40,442 bases of DNA from NCBI GenBank assembly GCA_029007475.1, contig JAQXHW010000014.1, forward strand, positions 1 to 40,442, read 5' to 3'. Source of the DNA: Oscillospiraceae bacterium. Its GTDB lineage: Bacteria > Bacillota > Clostridia > Oscillospirales > Acutalibacteraceae. Positions 1 to 7,984 of the stretch are shown here, piece after piece (within the stretch, counting starts at the first letter, position 1; every line of letters begins with the position of its first letter). A model generated the notes under the pieces. It saw nothing but the letters and a program-made list of their open reading frames with translations. It did not search any database and had not been told where the DNA came from. Position numbers and translations under genes: made by a program.

Positions 1-1
1 T

Positions 2-733
2 CCCGAGGTTAAGGTAACAGTTGAAATCCGCGACTTCGGCGCATATATCCGCGCAGGTGCCGAAAAGGGTGCCGGCGGTATTCCCGTAGGCACAGGGGGC
101 AACGCCGCAATTCTCATAAGCGGCGGTATCGACTCCCCCGTTGCCGCCTATATGCTTGCAAAGCGAGGCGTTAAGCTCACCGCTATTCACTTTGCAAGCC
201 CTCCCTATACCTCCGAGAGAGCCGAGGATAAGGTTCAAAGACTTCTCAAAAAAGTTGCCCGCTACGCAGGTCCTATTGAGATGATAACCGTTCCCTTTAC
301 AAGAATTCAGGAACGCATAAAGGACGAATGTGACGAGGAGCTTTTCACAATCATCATGCGCCGTATGATGATGAAGGTTTCCTCAATTATTGCAAAAAAA
401 TACGACTGCACCGCCCTTATTACAGGCGAGAGTCTCGGTCAGGTTGCAAGCCAGACCATTACCGCCATAGCCTGTACCGATGATGCCGCAGATATGCCTG
501 TTTTCAGACCTCTTATCGGTATGGATAAAGAGGAAATCGTGCAGATTTCAAGAAAAATCGACACCTTTGATATCTCCATTGAACCCTTTGAGGACTGTTG
601 CACAGTTTTCACACCCAAGCATCCGAGAACAAAGCCCGCGCTCAAATTTGTCCGCTATGCCGAGGAAGACGCTCACCTTGACGAGCTTATTGACGAGGCA
701 GTTGAAAATGTTAAAGTTATAGAACTCAAGTAA
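2..733 (+). CDS. thiI: tRNA 4-thiouridine synthase ThiI (C-terminal part)
   Basis: ThiI adenylates U8 of tRNA and inserts sulfur to give 4-thiouridine; in some bacteria it also feeds sulfur to thiazole synthesis. The open frame runs from the window edge, so the N-terminal ferredoxin-like and THUMP regions are cut off; about 243 residues remain. The PP-loop ATP-binding motif SGGIDSPVAAYM lies near the start. The conserved EDCCTVFTPKHP block near the end holds the cysteine expected in this family. The protein stops soon after it, so there is no C-terminal rhodanese domain, as in the short Firmicute form. The next gene follows after 27 nt on the same strand, probably in one operon. Identification is secure; the true start is outside the window. 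Confidence 0.95.
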   Translation, partial: PEVKVTVEIRDFGAYIRAGAEKGAGGIPVGTGGNAAILISGGIDSPVAAYMLAKRGVKLTAIHFASPPYTSERAEDKVQRLLKKVARYAGPIEMITVPFTRIQERIKDECDEELFTIIMRRMMMKVSSIIAKKYDCTALITGESLGQVASQTITAIACTDDAADMPVFRPLIGMDKEEIVQISRKIDTFDISIEPFEDCCTVFTPKHPRTKPALKFVRYAEEDAHLDELIDEAVENVKVIELK

Positions 734-760
734 TTATACTAACCCTTTGGAGGAATGTAT

Positions 761-2890
761 ATGAGGACCGAAATCTACTCTGTCCGCTCAAGCACAGATG
801 AAATCGAATATATCCGTACTCATTTCAAAGAGCTCACTCATGCTCTTGACGAGATTACATCTACCCATGTGCTTTTCAAAACCGAGATAGACTCCAACCC
901 ACGTAAAATCAAAAAGGAATTTATAAATTCAATTTGTGCCGATAATCCACCCGAATTCTATATTTACGCAAATGCTCTTGATACCGAGGACAGCTCCTCT
1001 TTCAGGCGGCTTTTCTCTCCCCTCATCAAGGTGTTGGAAAAGGAGCTTGTGAATGAAGTCCTGCTGTCTACTAACAAAAGCGCAGGTCAGGAGCTTGACT
1101 TGGTTGTAAGCACTATTTCCGTTGAGGGGGAATCTTTCCCCGCCTATGCTTTCAGCTTCCAAAAGAAAAAAGTCCTTGTCCTGCCCAGAATTAAATTCAT
1201 AAACAGCAGCTTCAAGGATTACTTAATTAATGCCGTTACAAAGGCAAAGGAGCTTTTCAAAGCTCAGGCAGACAATCATGCTCGAGACTATATTATCTCA
1301 AATCCCGAGGAGACCGTATCGGAGGAAATTCCTCTCTCCGACGCGGCTGACAGTTTAGCTTTACCCGAGGCTGACTCAAAACCCGAAGCAGACTCAAAAG
1401 AAGCCAAAGAAGATGCAGCTCCCGATGAAGCAAAGGAAATTCCAGAAGAAAAAGCCGATAAACTCGAAGAGATAACACCGGAAAAAGCTGTTGACAGCAC
1501 TTCTGAGGAAGCTTCGGAAAATCCCCCGGAGGAAAAGAAAAAGAAGGGCGCAAGAGCATTCCTCATGAGCTTTATTCCCCACAAGGGCGACAGCGTAAAG
1601 AACATTATACTCAAGATAGTTGTTCTCGTTGCAGTAGCTGCCTTTCTTGTAAGCGCCGGACTTCTGCTTAATTTCTTTGTTATTCAGCCTTATATTAACA
1701 CCTCGAATATGAAAGAAATTCAGAATATCTACTACGCTTCCTACGACGAGGTTTCCACCATAATTGACGATGACGGCAACACCGTGGCAGTTTCGGGCAA
1801 AACCAAAAACTGGGACGGACTTAAGAAAATCAACAAGGAAATCGTAGGCTGGATTAAGATTGACAAAACCGTCATCGACTACCCCGTCCTTGAACACAAG
1901 GGCGACGATTCGAAAAACCAGTATTATCTTTACAGAAATTACAAGGGAGAGTACTCTGACTTCGGAAGCATATTCCTTGACTATAGATGTACTCAGGGCG
2001 TAAACAGCAAAAACGTAATTCTCCACGGTCACAATATGGGAAGCGACAAATCCATGTTTGCAACCCTCACCAAATACCCCGGCAACCCGGATTACTACAA
2101 ATCTGCCCCCATTATTCACTTCGATACTCCCGAGGCAAACGGTGACTACGCTATCTTCTCGGTTATGAAGATTAATGTATCAAACGAAAACAAAGCAATC
2201 TTCAACTACCTCTTGGGCGAATTTGATTCAAGCGCTCAGTTTATGAACTTTATCTACAACATCAAGGAGCTTTCCTACTTAAATGTAAATTTACCCATTA
2301 ACGAAAACGACCGTCTTCTAACCCTCTCCACCTGCTCCTACGAGGCTCAGAATATGCGCACCGTTGTGGTAGCAAGAAAAATTCGCGAGGGCGAGGACAT
2401 AAGCAAGTATGTAAATAGCGCCAAGACAAAAAGCCCTGCTTACAGCATAACTTCAACCTTCTCGAAAGAGCTTGAGGCGGGAGCTGTCAAATGGTACGAC
2501 GGCGAAGGAAAGCTTGAGGGCAACGAGGAACTCAGATATTTAGAGCAGGCAGATATGTACGTTGTAAAATACTTGGACGGCAACGGCAAAGCAATTTCAA
2601 CACAGTATGTTCTCAAGGGTGAAGATGCTAAGGTTCCTAAAACAATCCCCAGAAAAGCCGCTTCAAACGGCTACTACTACGAATTTAAGAAATGGAGCTC
2701 AAACGGCAAAAATATCCAGAAGAACACAACCATTACACCGGTGTTTACAGAGAGAAAATTAAAGCCTGTTGCAAGCACTCCCTTCCCCACGGTAGAGATT
2801 GAGGACGACTGGGAGGAAACCATGGCACCGGTAGCACCCGACCCTGTTGAAACTACCGCCGCAACTGCCGCGACTTCTACTAACCCATAA
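761..2890 (+). CDS. srtB: Class B sortase with long cytoplasmic N-terminus and C-terminal repeat-like domain
   Basis: Sortases cleave a sorting signal on exported proteins and join them to the cell wall. I place the start at ATG 761, not ATG 755, because GGAGG at 749-753 is 7 nt from 761 and only 1 nt from 755 (709 residues). Order: about 180 residues of unknown fold, an 80-residue Glu/Lys/Ala/Pro-rich linker, one membrane segment near 280-310, then the class B catalytic domain. The catalytic triad is visible: His in LHGHNM (about 424), Cys in LSTCSYE (about 525), Arg in VVVARKI (about 539). After it come WYDGEGKLEGNE and a YLDGNGKAISTQ-type beta-grasp repeat like InlB B-repeats, then a Thr/Ala tail. 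Usual SrtB proteins are about 250 residues, so both ends are additions. A paralogue lies at 18114-19406. Confidence 0.88.
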   Translation: MRTEIYSVRSSTDEIEYIRTHFKELTHALDEITSTHVLFKTEIDSNPRKIKKEFINSICADNPPEFYIYANALDTEDSSSFRRLFSPLIKVLEKELVNEVLLSTNKSAGQELDLVVSTISVEGESFPAYAFSFQKKKVLVLPRIKFINSSFKDYLINAVTKAKELFKAQADNHARDYIISNPEETVSEEIPLSDAADSLALPEADSKPEADSKEAKEDAAPDEAKEIPEEKADKLEEITPEKAVDSTSEEASENPPEEKKKKGARAFLMSFIPHKGDSVKNIILKIVVLVAVAAFLVSAGLLLNFFVIQPYINTSNMKEIQNIYYASYDEVSTIIDDDGNTVAVSGKTKNWDGLKKINKEIVGWIKIDKTVIDYPVLEHKGDDSKNQYYLYRNYKGEYSDFGSIFLDYRCTQGVNSKNVILHGHNMGSDKSMFATLTKYPGNPDYYKSAPIIHFDTPEANGDYAIFSVMKINVSNENKAIFNYLLGEFDSSAQFMNFIYNIKELSYLNVNLPINENDRLLTLSTCSYEAQNMRTVVVARKIREGEDISKYVNSAKTKSPAYSITSTFSKELEAGAVKWYDGEGKLEGNEELRYLEQADMYVVKYLDGNGKAISTQYVLKGEDAKVPKTIPRKAASNGYYYEFKKWSSNGKNIQKNTTITPVFTERKLKPVASTPFPTVEIEDDWEETMAPVAPDPVETTAATAATSTNP

Positions 2891-2916
2891 AAATATAGCG
2901 TAGGATGTGACCTCCT

Positions 2917-3336
2917 TTGAAATGTGACCTGATTTTTTATCTTGCAAGACAAACCGGCTACTGTGAAAGAGCCTTAAAAAAACAGCTCTCCGAGCTTGGC
3001 ATATCCCTAAACTCCGTGGGTGCCTCCACAACCCCCGAGACTTTGGGCGAAAAGCTCTGTGAGTCCTTCTCAAGATGCAACTTGGTTTTTATAATCGGCG
3101 GTCTCGGCTTCAGCGGCCCAAAGGGTCTCTCTGAAGTGCTTTCAAAGGCAATATCTTCTACAAAGGTTACCTCCGAGAATGTTCGAAAGCTCAAAAATCA
3201 GTCAGGCAAGCAATACGGCTATCTAATCCGCTGCGGCAGACAGACTATTGTTGCCTTTCCCGATAAACCTCGGGAGCTTACCGAGATGTTTTCACCTGAG
3301 CTCTCCGAGTACCTGAAAATCACCTATAATCTTTAA
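2917..3336 (+). CDS. Small CinA/MoaB-fold (MoCF-binding-like) protein
   Basis: The 139-residue product resembles the molybdopterin-binding fold shared by MoaB/MogA and the N-terminal half of CinA. GGLGFSGPKGLSEVL matches the place of the family motif GGLGPTxDDLT, and VAFPDKPRELTEMF matches the LPGxPxEMxxMF region. The usual acidic DD pair of the first motif is replaced by PKG, and there is no C-terminal CinA amidase domain, so a nucleotide-pyrophosphatase or molybdopterin role is doubtful. The start is TTG 2917; an in-frame ATG at 2905 is closed at once by TGA, and the ribosome site is weak. It follows the sortase by 26 nt and ends before a strong terminator. Function unknown; fold assignment moderate. 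Confidence 0.6.
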   Translation: MKCDLIFYLARQTGYCERALKKQLSELGISLNSVGASTTPETLGEKLCESFSRCNLVFIIGGLGFSGPKGLSEVLSKAISSTKVTSENVRKLKNQSGKQYGYLIRCGRQTIVAFPDKPRELTEMFSPELSEYLKITYNL

Positions 3337-3352
3337 TTATCAAAGACAAAAC

Positions 3353-3393
3353 GGGCTGTCGCAAATTTTATCATTTGCGGCAGCCCCTTTTTT
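3353..3393 (+). terminator. Rho-independent terminator of the thiI-sortase-cinA-like operon
   Basis: A 14-bp stem (3353-3366 with 3373-3386, one G-T pair) begins GGGCTGTCGC and is followed by six T residues. Read on the minus strand the same stem is followed by GTTTTGTC, so it may also end the convergent upp transcript. Confidence 0.88.
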
Positions 3394-3449
3394 ACTGTCA
3401 TATTCTTTTGAGATTTCAGTAAACCTTGTTGGAGTTTATCCGAAATTAC

Positions 3450-4091
3450 TTATTTTGTGCCGAAAAGTCGGTCGCCTGCATCACCGAGACCCGGTAAAAT
3501 GTATCCGTTCTCGTTAAGGCATCTATCGAGAGTTGAAACATAGATTTCAACATCGGGATGTTCTTCGGCAACACGGGTTACGCCCTCGGGAGCACCGATA
3601 ACAGCCATAAACTTAATGTTGGTACATCCGCGTTTCTTCAGCAGAGCGATAGCGTCGCAGGCACTGCCGCCGGTAGCGAGCATCGGGTCAATCACAAGCA
3701 CCAGCTTATCCTCAATACCCTCGGGCAATTTGCAATAGTATTCGTATGGCTCTAAGGTTTCCTCATTTCTGCAAAGACCGATATGGCCGACTCTTGCCGA
3801 GGGGAAAAGAACGTGAACGCCGTTTACCATTCCGAGACCGGCTCTCAAAATAGGCACGATTGCGATTGCGTTATCCTTAACCATACTCTGATTACAAACC
3901 TCGAGAGGAGTTTTAACCTGACACTCGGTTGTGGGAACTCCCGTCCTTAAACACTCAAAGGTCATAAGAGTAGTAATTTCCTCAATAAGCTCGCGGAACT
4001 CCTTCATGCTTGTCTTTTCATTTCGAAGGATTGCGATTTTGTGATTAATAAGGGGATGATTGAAAATTGTTACATTATCATAGTTTTTCAT
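3450..4091 (-). CDS. upp: Uracil phosphoribosyltransferase
   Basis: Converts uracil and PRPP to UMP in pyrimidine salvage, in the cytoplasm. The 213-residue length is typical. The PRPP loop VLVIDPMLATGGSA is present, as is IVPILRAGLGM near the middle, which is diagnostic for Upp. The C-terminus DAGDRLFGTK is also typical. The start ATG lies 14 nt inside the end of the upstream permease gene on the same strand, and its Shine-Dalgarno GGAGG is within that gene, so the two are probably translationally coupled. Uptake and phosphoribosylation of uracil are thus encoded together. Secure. Confidence 0.97.
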   Translation of the reverse strand: MKNYDNVTIFNHPLINHKIAILRNEKTSMKEFRELIEEITTLMTFECLRTGVPTTECQVKTPLEVCNQSMVKDNAIAIVPILRAGLGMVNGVHVLFPSARVGHIGLCRNEETLEPYEYYCKLPEGIEDKLVLVIDPMLATGGSACDAIALLKKRGCTNIKFMAVIGAPEGVTRVAEEHPDVEIYVSTLDRCLNENGYILPGLGDAGDRLFGTK

Positions 4092-5559
4092 TTTTGTTCT
4101 TATCCTCCGGTTCTTTACCTAATTTGCCTTTTTCAATTTTGGTGAGAACGACATTTGTTACAATTCCGATAATCAGTGCTGTCGCGATAGAGGTTATGGT
4201 AATAACACCGGTAATCTCTCCTGTTTCGGCTATTGCGTAGGGGATTTGGATTGAAAGACCGCCGATACCCGAAATAAGAATAGAGGCAACAACAAACAGG
4301 TTTTTATTATTCTCAAGGTCAACGTTCTTAAACATCTTAAGACCCGATACAGCAATAAATCCGTAAAGTGTAAGGCATACACCTCCCATTACGCAGGAGG
4401 GAATTGTCTGAAGAAGTGCCATTATGGGGCTTACAAAGGAAAGACCGATACACATAATGGCGGCGGTGGTAATGGTTGCAATAGAAGCATTTTTAGTAAT
4501 AGCAACGCAGCCAACGGATTCACCGTATGTTGTGTTGGGACAAATACCGAAAACAGTACCTGCAAAGGAACCTACGCCGTCACCCATAAGAGTTTTTGAA
4601 AGGCCGGGCTCTTTAATAAGGTCTCTGCCGATAACACTTGAAAGGTTTTTGTGGTCTGCAATATGCTCTGCAAAAACAACCATGGCCACAGGCAGGAATG
4701 CGATAACGATTTCAACTACTCCGCTGAGATTGATCATACCGGCGTTCTCGTTAGCTGCAAGAATTTCAGCGGACATGTTGCCTGTGAACAATTCCTTAAC
4801 AGCTTCAATAAGTGCAAAGCTGGGATAATTAATGAAAGCACTAAAGCCCTTAAAGGAGCCGTCTGCCGCAACAAAATTGTCGATTAAGGGACGGAAGTTA
4901 ATTATCATAAGATAATCGTTGCTTGTTGCCATACCGATAAATGTGAAAACCGCCGCAACGACATAGCCTGAAGCAATACCTAAAACAAAGGGTATAAGGC
5001 GTGCCATTCTAACTCGCTTCTGTGTTGCACAGATAACAATAACGAAAAATGCCACCAAGCCGCATAAGAGCGAAACTAAGTTATAGGATGAGTACATCTG
5101 GGAGGAGTTTGCACGGACTATATCCCCCATTGCAGAGCCTGCAAGAGAAAGACCGATAAGAGCAACCGTTGGGCCGATAATTACTGTGGGCATGAGCTTA
5201 TCTACCCATGCGGTACCTACAAAGTGAATAACCAAAGCGATTGCCACATAAACAAGAGCAGCAATAAGCGAGCCAAAGATAATGCCGCAATAGCCGTATG
5301 CTAAGGCTACTCCAAGGGAGCTGAGAAACGCAAATGAGCTGCCCAGAAATACAGGGCTTTTGAATTTGGTAAACACCTGGTATACCAATGTACCGATACC
5401 TGCGCCCAAAACGGCGGCAGGAATTTGAGTCGGCAAGCCAATAATTGTGGGAACTGCGATTGTAGCCGCAAGAATTGCAAGCACCTGCTGCAATGCGAAA
5501 ATAAGCATTTGCCCGAATTTAGGCCTGTCTTCAATGTCATAAATCAATTTTTTCTCCAT
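4078..5559 (-). CDS. uraA: Uracil permease, NCS2 family
   Basis: Membrane transporter for uracil (uracil-proton symport in characterised members). About 493 residues with 12-14 hydrophobic segments, the NCS2/UraA layout. The signature CPNTTYGESVG, found in uracil and xanthine permeases, is clear, as is FAEHIADHKNL upstream of it. I choose ATG 5559 rather than TTG 5562: an AGGAGAGG ribosome site sits about 5 nt upstream of the ATG. It overlaps upp by 14 nt, giving a uraA-upp operon driven by the promoter at 5591-5619. No PyrR-type attenuator is evident in the roughly 20-nt leader. Substrate assignment follows from the upp partner and the motif. Confidence 0.94.
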   Translation of the reverse strand: MEKKLIYDIEDRPKFGQMLIFALQQVLAILAATIAVPTIIGLPTQIPAAVLGAGIGTLVYQVFTKFKSPVFLGSSFAFLSSLGVALAYGYCGIIFGSLIAALVYVAIALVIHFVGTAWVDKLMPTVIIGPTVALIGLSLAGSAMGDIVRANSSQMYSSYNLVSLLCGLVAFFVIVICATQKRVRMARLIPFVLGIASGYVVAAVFTFIGMATSNDYLMIINFRPLIDNFVAADGSFKGFSAFINYPSFALIEAVKELFTGNMSAEILAANENAGMINLSGVVEIVIAFLPVAMVVFAEHIADHKNLSSVIGRDLIKEPGLSKTLMGDGVGSFAGTVFGICPNTTYGESVGCVAITKNASIATITTAAIMCIGLSFVSPIMALLQTIPSCVMGGVCLTLYGFIAVSGLKMFKNVDLENNKNLFVVASILISGIGGLSIQIPYAIAETGEITGVITITSIATALIIGIVTNVVLTKIEKGKLGKEPEDKNKNEKL

Positions 5560-5590
5560 CAAAACCTCTCCTCATTGTTTTTTCGTTCCT

Positions 5591-5619
5591 ATTATATTTC
5601 ATCTTTCGCCAATTTGCAA
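5591..5619 (-). promoter_or_regulatory. Sigma-A-type promoter of uraA-upp
   Basis: On the minus strand TTGCAA (5619-5614), 17-nt spacer, TATAAT (5596-5591). It is correctly placed 32 nt upstream of the permease start. Confidence 0.75.
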
Positions 5620-5727
5620 ACATTTTTACTAAACTCTGACATTTTTTCTGCTAAATTATCAAAATAACCGATAAATTAAGCTTTAACTTTAGCGTTAAAA
5701 TTTTCTTAATACAAAATTCACCATTAG

Positions 5728-5756
5728 TTGACAAAAGTTAAAAATTGCAATATACT
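5728..5756 (+). promoter_or_regulatory. Near-consensus promoter of the purine permease
   Basis: TTGACA (5728-5733), 17-nt spacer, TATACT (5751-5756), one of the best sigma-A matches in the window. The leader of about 45 nt is too short for a purine riboswitch. Confidence 0.85.
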
Positions 5757-5803
5757 TTTATTGCATATATTGCGATGCAATAAATAATAAAAGGAGATGC
5801 AAT
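5744..5803 (+). repeat. ATTGCA-type dyads around the permease transcription start
   Basis: Four copies of one heptamer: ATTGCAAT at 5744-5751, touching the -10 box; ATTGCAT at 5760-5766; its inverse ATGCAAT at 5775-5781; and again at 5797-5803, just after AAGGAG. The middle pair forms a 7-bp dyad with an 8-nt centre. The position over the start of transcription fits an operator. Which protein would bind is unknown. Confidence 0.45.
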
Positions 5804-5806
5804 TTC

Positions 5807-7159
5807 ATGTTAGAAAAACTATTCAAGCTAAAAGCGAATGGCACAAATGTGAAAACGGAAATAATTGCCGGTGTTACAACATTCCTTGCAATGGCGTATA
5901 TCCTCGCAGTTAACCCCGCATATTTGGGCCAAATCAACGGTGCAACAGCAGGTGCGATTTTTACCGGTACGGCAATTTCGGCTGCTATTGCAACTCTCTG
6001 TATGGCATTCTTTGCAAACTACCCCATTGCCCTGGCTTCAGGTATGGGACTTAATGCATTCTTTGCATTTACCGTTTGCGGTGCAATGGGAATTCCCTAT
6101 TCCGTAGCACTTACCGCCGTTTTAGTAGAAGGTTTAATTTTCATAGTTCTTTCCTTATTCAAATTCAGAGAAGCTCTTGTTAACCAGATTCCCCAAAACC
6201 TTAAATTCGGTATTACCGCCGGTATCGGCTTGTTCATTACAATCATCGCCCTTATTAATTCCGGCTTTGTTGTAGACCATCCCGATACCTTAATTTCAAT
6301 CGGTACTTTCAGCAGACCCGAATTCATTCTCTCTATTGTCGGTTTATTAATCATCGGCGTATTACATCACTTCAAAGTTCCCGGAGATATCCTTTTAGGT
6401 ATCCTCGCAACTTGGGGCTTAGGTATTGTGGCTCAGCTTTGCGGTTGGTATGTTGTTAACCCCGAAATCGAAGCTTATTCACTTATTCCCACATTCTCCG
6501 GATTTTCCATCGAAGCTCCCATAATGTTTAACTTCGACTTCGCATACATCGGAAGCCACATTTCAACCTTCATTATCGTTGTGTTCACCTTCCTTTTCAC
6601 TGATATTTTCGATACCGTCGGTACATTAATCGGCGTTGCAGAAAAAGGAAACCTCCTCAACGAGAAGGGCGAGCTTCCCAGAGCAAAGGGCGCATTACTC
6701 GCAGACGCTGTCGGTACCTGCGCAGGCGCATCCTTAGGTGTTCCCACAGTTACCAGCTATGTTGAATCAAGCGCAGGCGTTTCCGCCGGCGGCAGAACAG
6801 GTCTTTCTTCTGTTGTAACCGCAGGATTATTCTTAGTTTCATTAGTTCTTTCACCCGTATTCTTGGCAATCCCCAAATTTGCAACAACTCCTGCAATGCT
6901 CTTTGTTGGACTTATGATGCTTAGCTCCGTTAAGAAGATGAAGTTTGACGGCGACATCGCAGATGTTATCGGCGGTTTCTTAGCAATCGTTATTATGCCT
7001 TTCACATACTCCATTTCAAACGGTATTATGTTTGGTATGCTCTCTTGGACAATCCTCAAGGTTTGCACCGGCAAGATCAGAGATGTTAAGCCTGTAATGT
7101 GGATTTCCACCGGATTGTTTGTTATCTACTTTGTACTTAAGTTTATAGGCATCATGTAA
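5807..7159 (+). CDS. AzgA-type purine (adenine/guanine/hypoxanthine) permease
   Basis: Membrane transporter of nucleobases in the NCS2 superfamily, AzgA/PbuG branch. The 450-residue protein has 12-14 hydrophobic segments and starts AGVTTFLAMAYILAVNP, typical of this branch. The two substrate-site blocks are present: FTDIFDTVGTLIG and VTSYVESSAGVSAGGRTGL. ATG 5807 has AAGGAG about 10 nt upstream. It is transcribed alone from a strong promoter, away from uraA-upp, and ends at a bidirectional terminator shared with the convergent hpt gene, which would convert imported hypoxanthine and guanine to nucleotides. The exact base preferred cannot be read from sequence. Confidence 0.92.
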   Translation: MLEKLFKLKANGTNVKTEIIAGVTTFLAMAYILAVNPAYLGQINGATAGAIFTGTAISAAIATLCMAFFANYPIALASGMGLNAFFAFTVCGAMGIPYSVALTAVLVEGLIFIVLSLFKFREALVNQIPQNLKFGITAGIGLFITIIALINSGFVVDHPDTLISIGTFSRPEFILSIVGLLIIGVLHHFKVPGDILLGILATWGLGIVAQLCGWYVVNPEIEAYSLIPTFSGFSIEAPIMFNFDFAYIGSHISTFIIVVFTFLFTDIFDTVGTLIGVAEKGNLLNEKGELPRAKGALLADAVGTCAGASLGVPTVTSYVESSAGVSAGGRTGLSSVVTAGLFLVSLVLSPVFLAIPKFATTPAMLFVGLMMLSSVKKMKFDGDIADVIGGFLAIVIMPFTYSISNGIMFGMLSWTILKVCTGKIRDVKPVMWISTGLFVIYFVLKFIGIM

Positions 7160-7181
7160 TTCAAAACAGATTGATATACAC

Positions 7182-7218
7182 AAAACCCGAACAATGCGAA
7201 AAGCGTTGTTCGGGTTTT
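7182..7218 (+). terminator. Bidirectional terminator between the purine permease and hpt
   Basis: A 16-bp stem (7182-7197 with 7203-7218, one G-T pair) starts AAAACCCGAAC and encloses GAAAA. The arms supply T residues on both strands. A smaller AGAGCTTT/AAAGCTCT hairpin at 7231-7249 lies nearer to hpt. Confidence 0.88.
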
Positions 7219-7264
7219 AATTATGTTTTCAGAGCTTTCAAAAAGCTCTTATTATTTACTCGCC

Positions 7265-7792
7265 TTAATCTTCTGCGTCAAGATTCAATTCGGCAATATA
7301 GGGCAGCTCTCGGTATTTCTCGTTGAAATCCAAACCGTAGCCAACAATAAACTTGTCCTCGATAGTGAAGCCTAAATAGTCGATATTCACAGGCAAAACT
7401 CTTCTTGAGGGTTTATCAAGCAAGGCACAGAGCTTTACTGAAGCGGGATTTTGCTTTTCTATCTCCTTGAGGAAATAGTTGAGGGTCTTGCCGCTGTCGA
7501 TAATATCCTCAATAATCAAAACGTGCTTGTTTTCGATATCGGTGGTAATTTTACAGATTGACTCAATATTTCCGCTTGTTGTTCCGCTCTTATAGCTGGA
7601 AAGTCTTGCAAAATCAATACTGAAGGATAAATCCATTTTTTTGGTAATATCCGAGAAAAAGTAAACCGAGCCTTTCAGCATACATACAATAACAGGCTCT
7701 ATACCCTTATAGTCGGCAGAAATCTCCTTTGCAAGCTCTTCAACTCTGCGGCTGATTTGTTCTTCGCTTAATAATACATCAAATTTACCCAT
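7265..7792 (-). CDS. hpt: Hypoxanthine phosphoribosyltransferase
   Basis: Forms IMP or GMP from hypoxanthine or guanine and PRPP. The 175-residue length and the PRPP loop LIIEDIIDSGKTLNYF are typical of bacterial Hpt. VCMLKGSVYFFSDI and the C-terminal FIVGYGLDFNEKYRELPYI block, which contacts the base and metal, are also present. ATG 7792 has GGGAG about 6 nt upstream. It is a single gene with its own promoter at 7823-7851, convergent with the purine permease, and completes the local salvage set. Secure. Confidence 0.96.
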   Translation of the reverse strand: MGKFDVLLSEEQISRRVEELAKEISADYKGIEPVIVCMLKGSVYFFSDITKKMDLSFSIDFARLSSYKSGTTSGNIESICKITTDIENKHVLIIEDIIDSGKTLNYFLKEIEKQNPASVKLCALLDKPSRRVLPVNIDYLGFTIEDKFIVGYGLDFNEKYRELPYIAELNLDAED

Positions 7793-7822
7793 TTTTTTAC
7801 TCCCATTATTTTATTACTAAAC

Positions 7823-7851
7823 ATTATAATACACACTTCGTCAAAAAACAA
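7823..7851 (-). promoter_or_regulatory. Promoter of hpt
   Basis: Minus strand TTGTTT (7851-7846), 17-nt spacer, perfect TATAAT (7828-7823), about 30 nt before the start codon. Confidence 0.6.
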
Positions 7852-7937
7852 TAAGAAAGTTATTAAAAAATTACGATAGTGATAAATATTGACCCTGCTA
7901 TGCCAAGGCTCAATACATTAATCCGTATAAAGGAAAC

Positions 7938-7967
7938 ACGGAGATACTTCTTTCAAAGTATCTCCGT
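7938..7967 (-). terminator. Terminator hairpin after the glycosidase gene
   Basis: A perfect 12-bp stem ACGGAGATACTT / AAGTATCTCCGT with a 6-nt loop lies 18 nt beyond the glycosidase stop. On the minus strand it is followed by GTTTCCTTT, a weak T tract. Confidence 0.7.
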
Positions 7968-7984
7968 TTCTCGGCTTTTAATAA

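Noticed and set aside
1394..2119. 241-codon minus-strand frame inside the first sortase gene
   Set aside because: Overlaps the verified catalytic region on the other strand and has no ribosome site or family motif.
5757..5806. Purine riboswitch before the purine permease
   Set aside because: The leader is about 45 nt, too short for the aptamer, and lacks its conserved junction.
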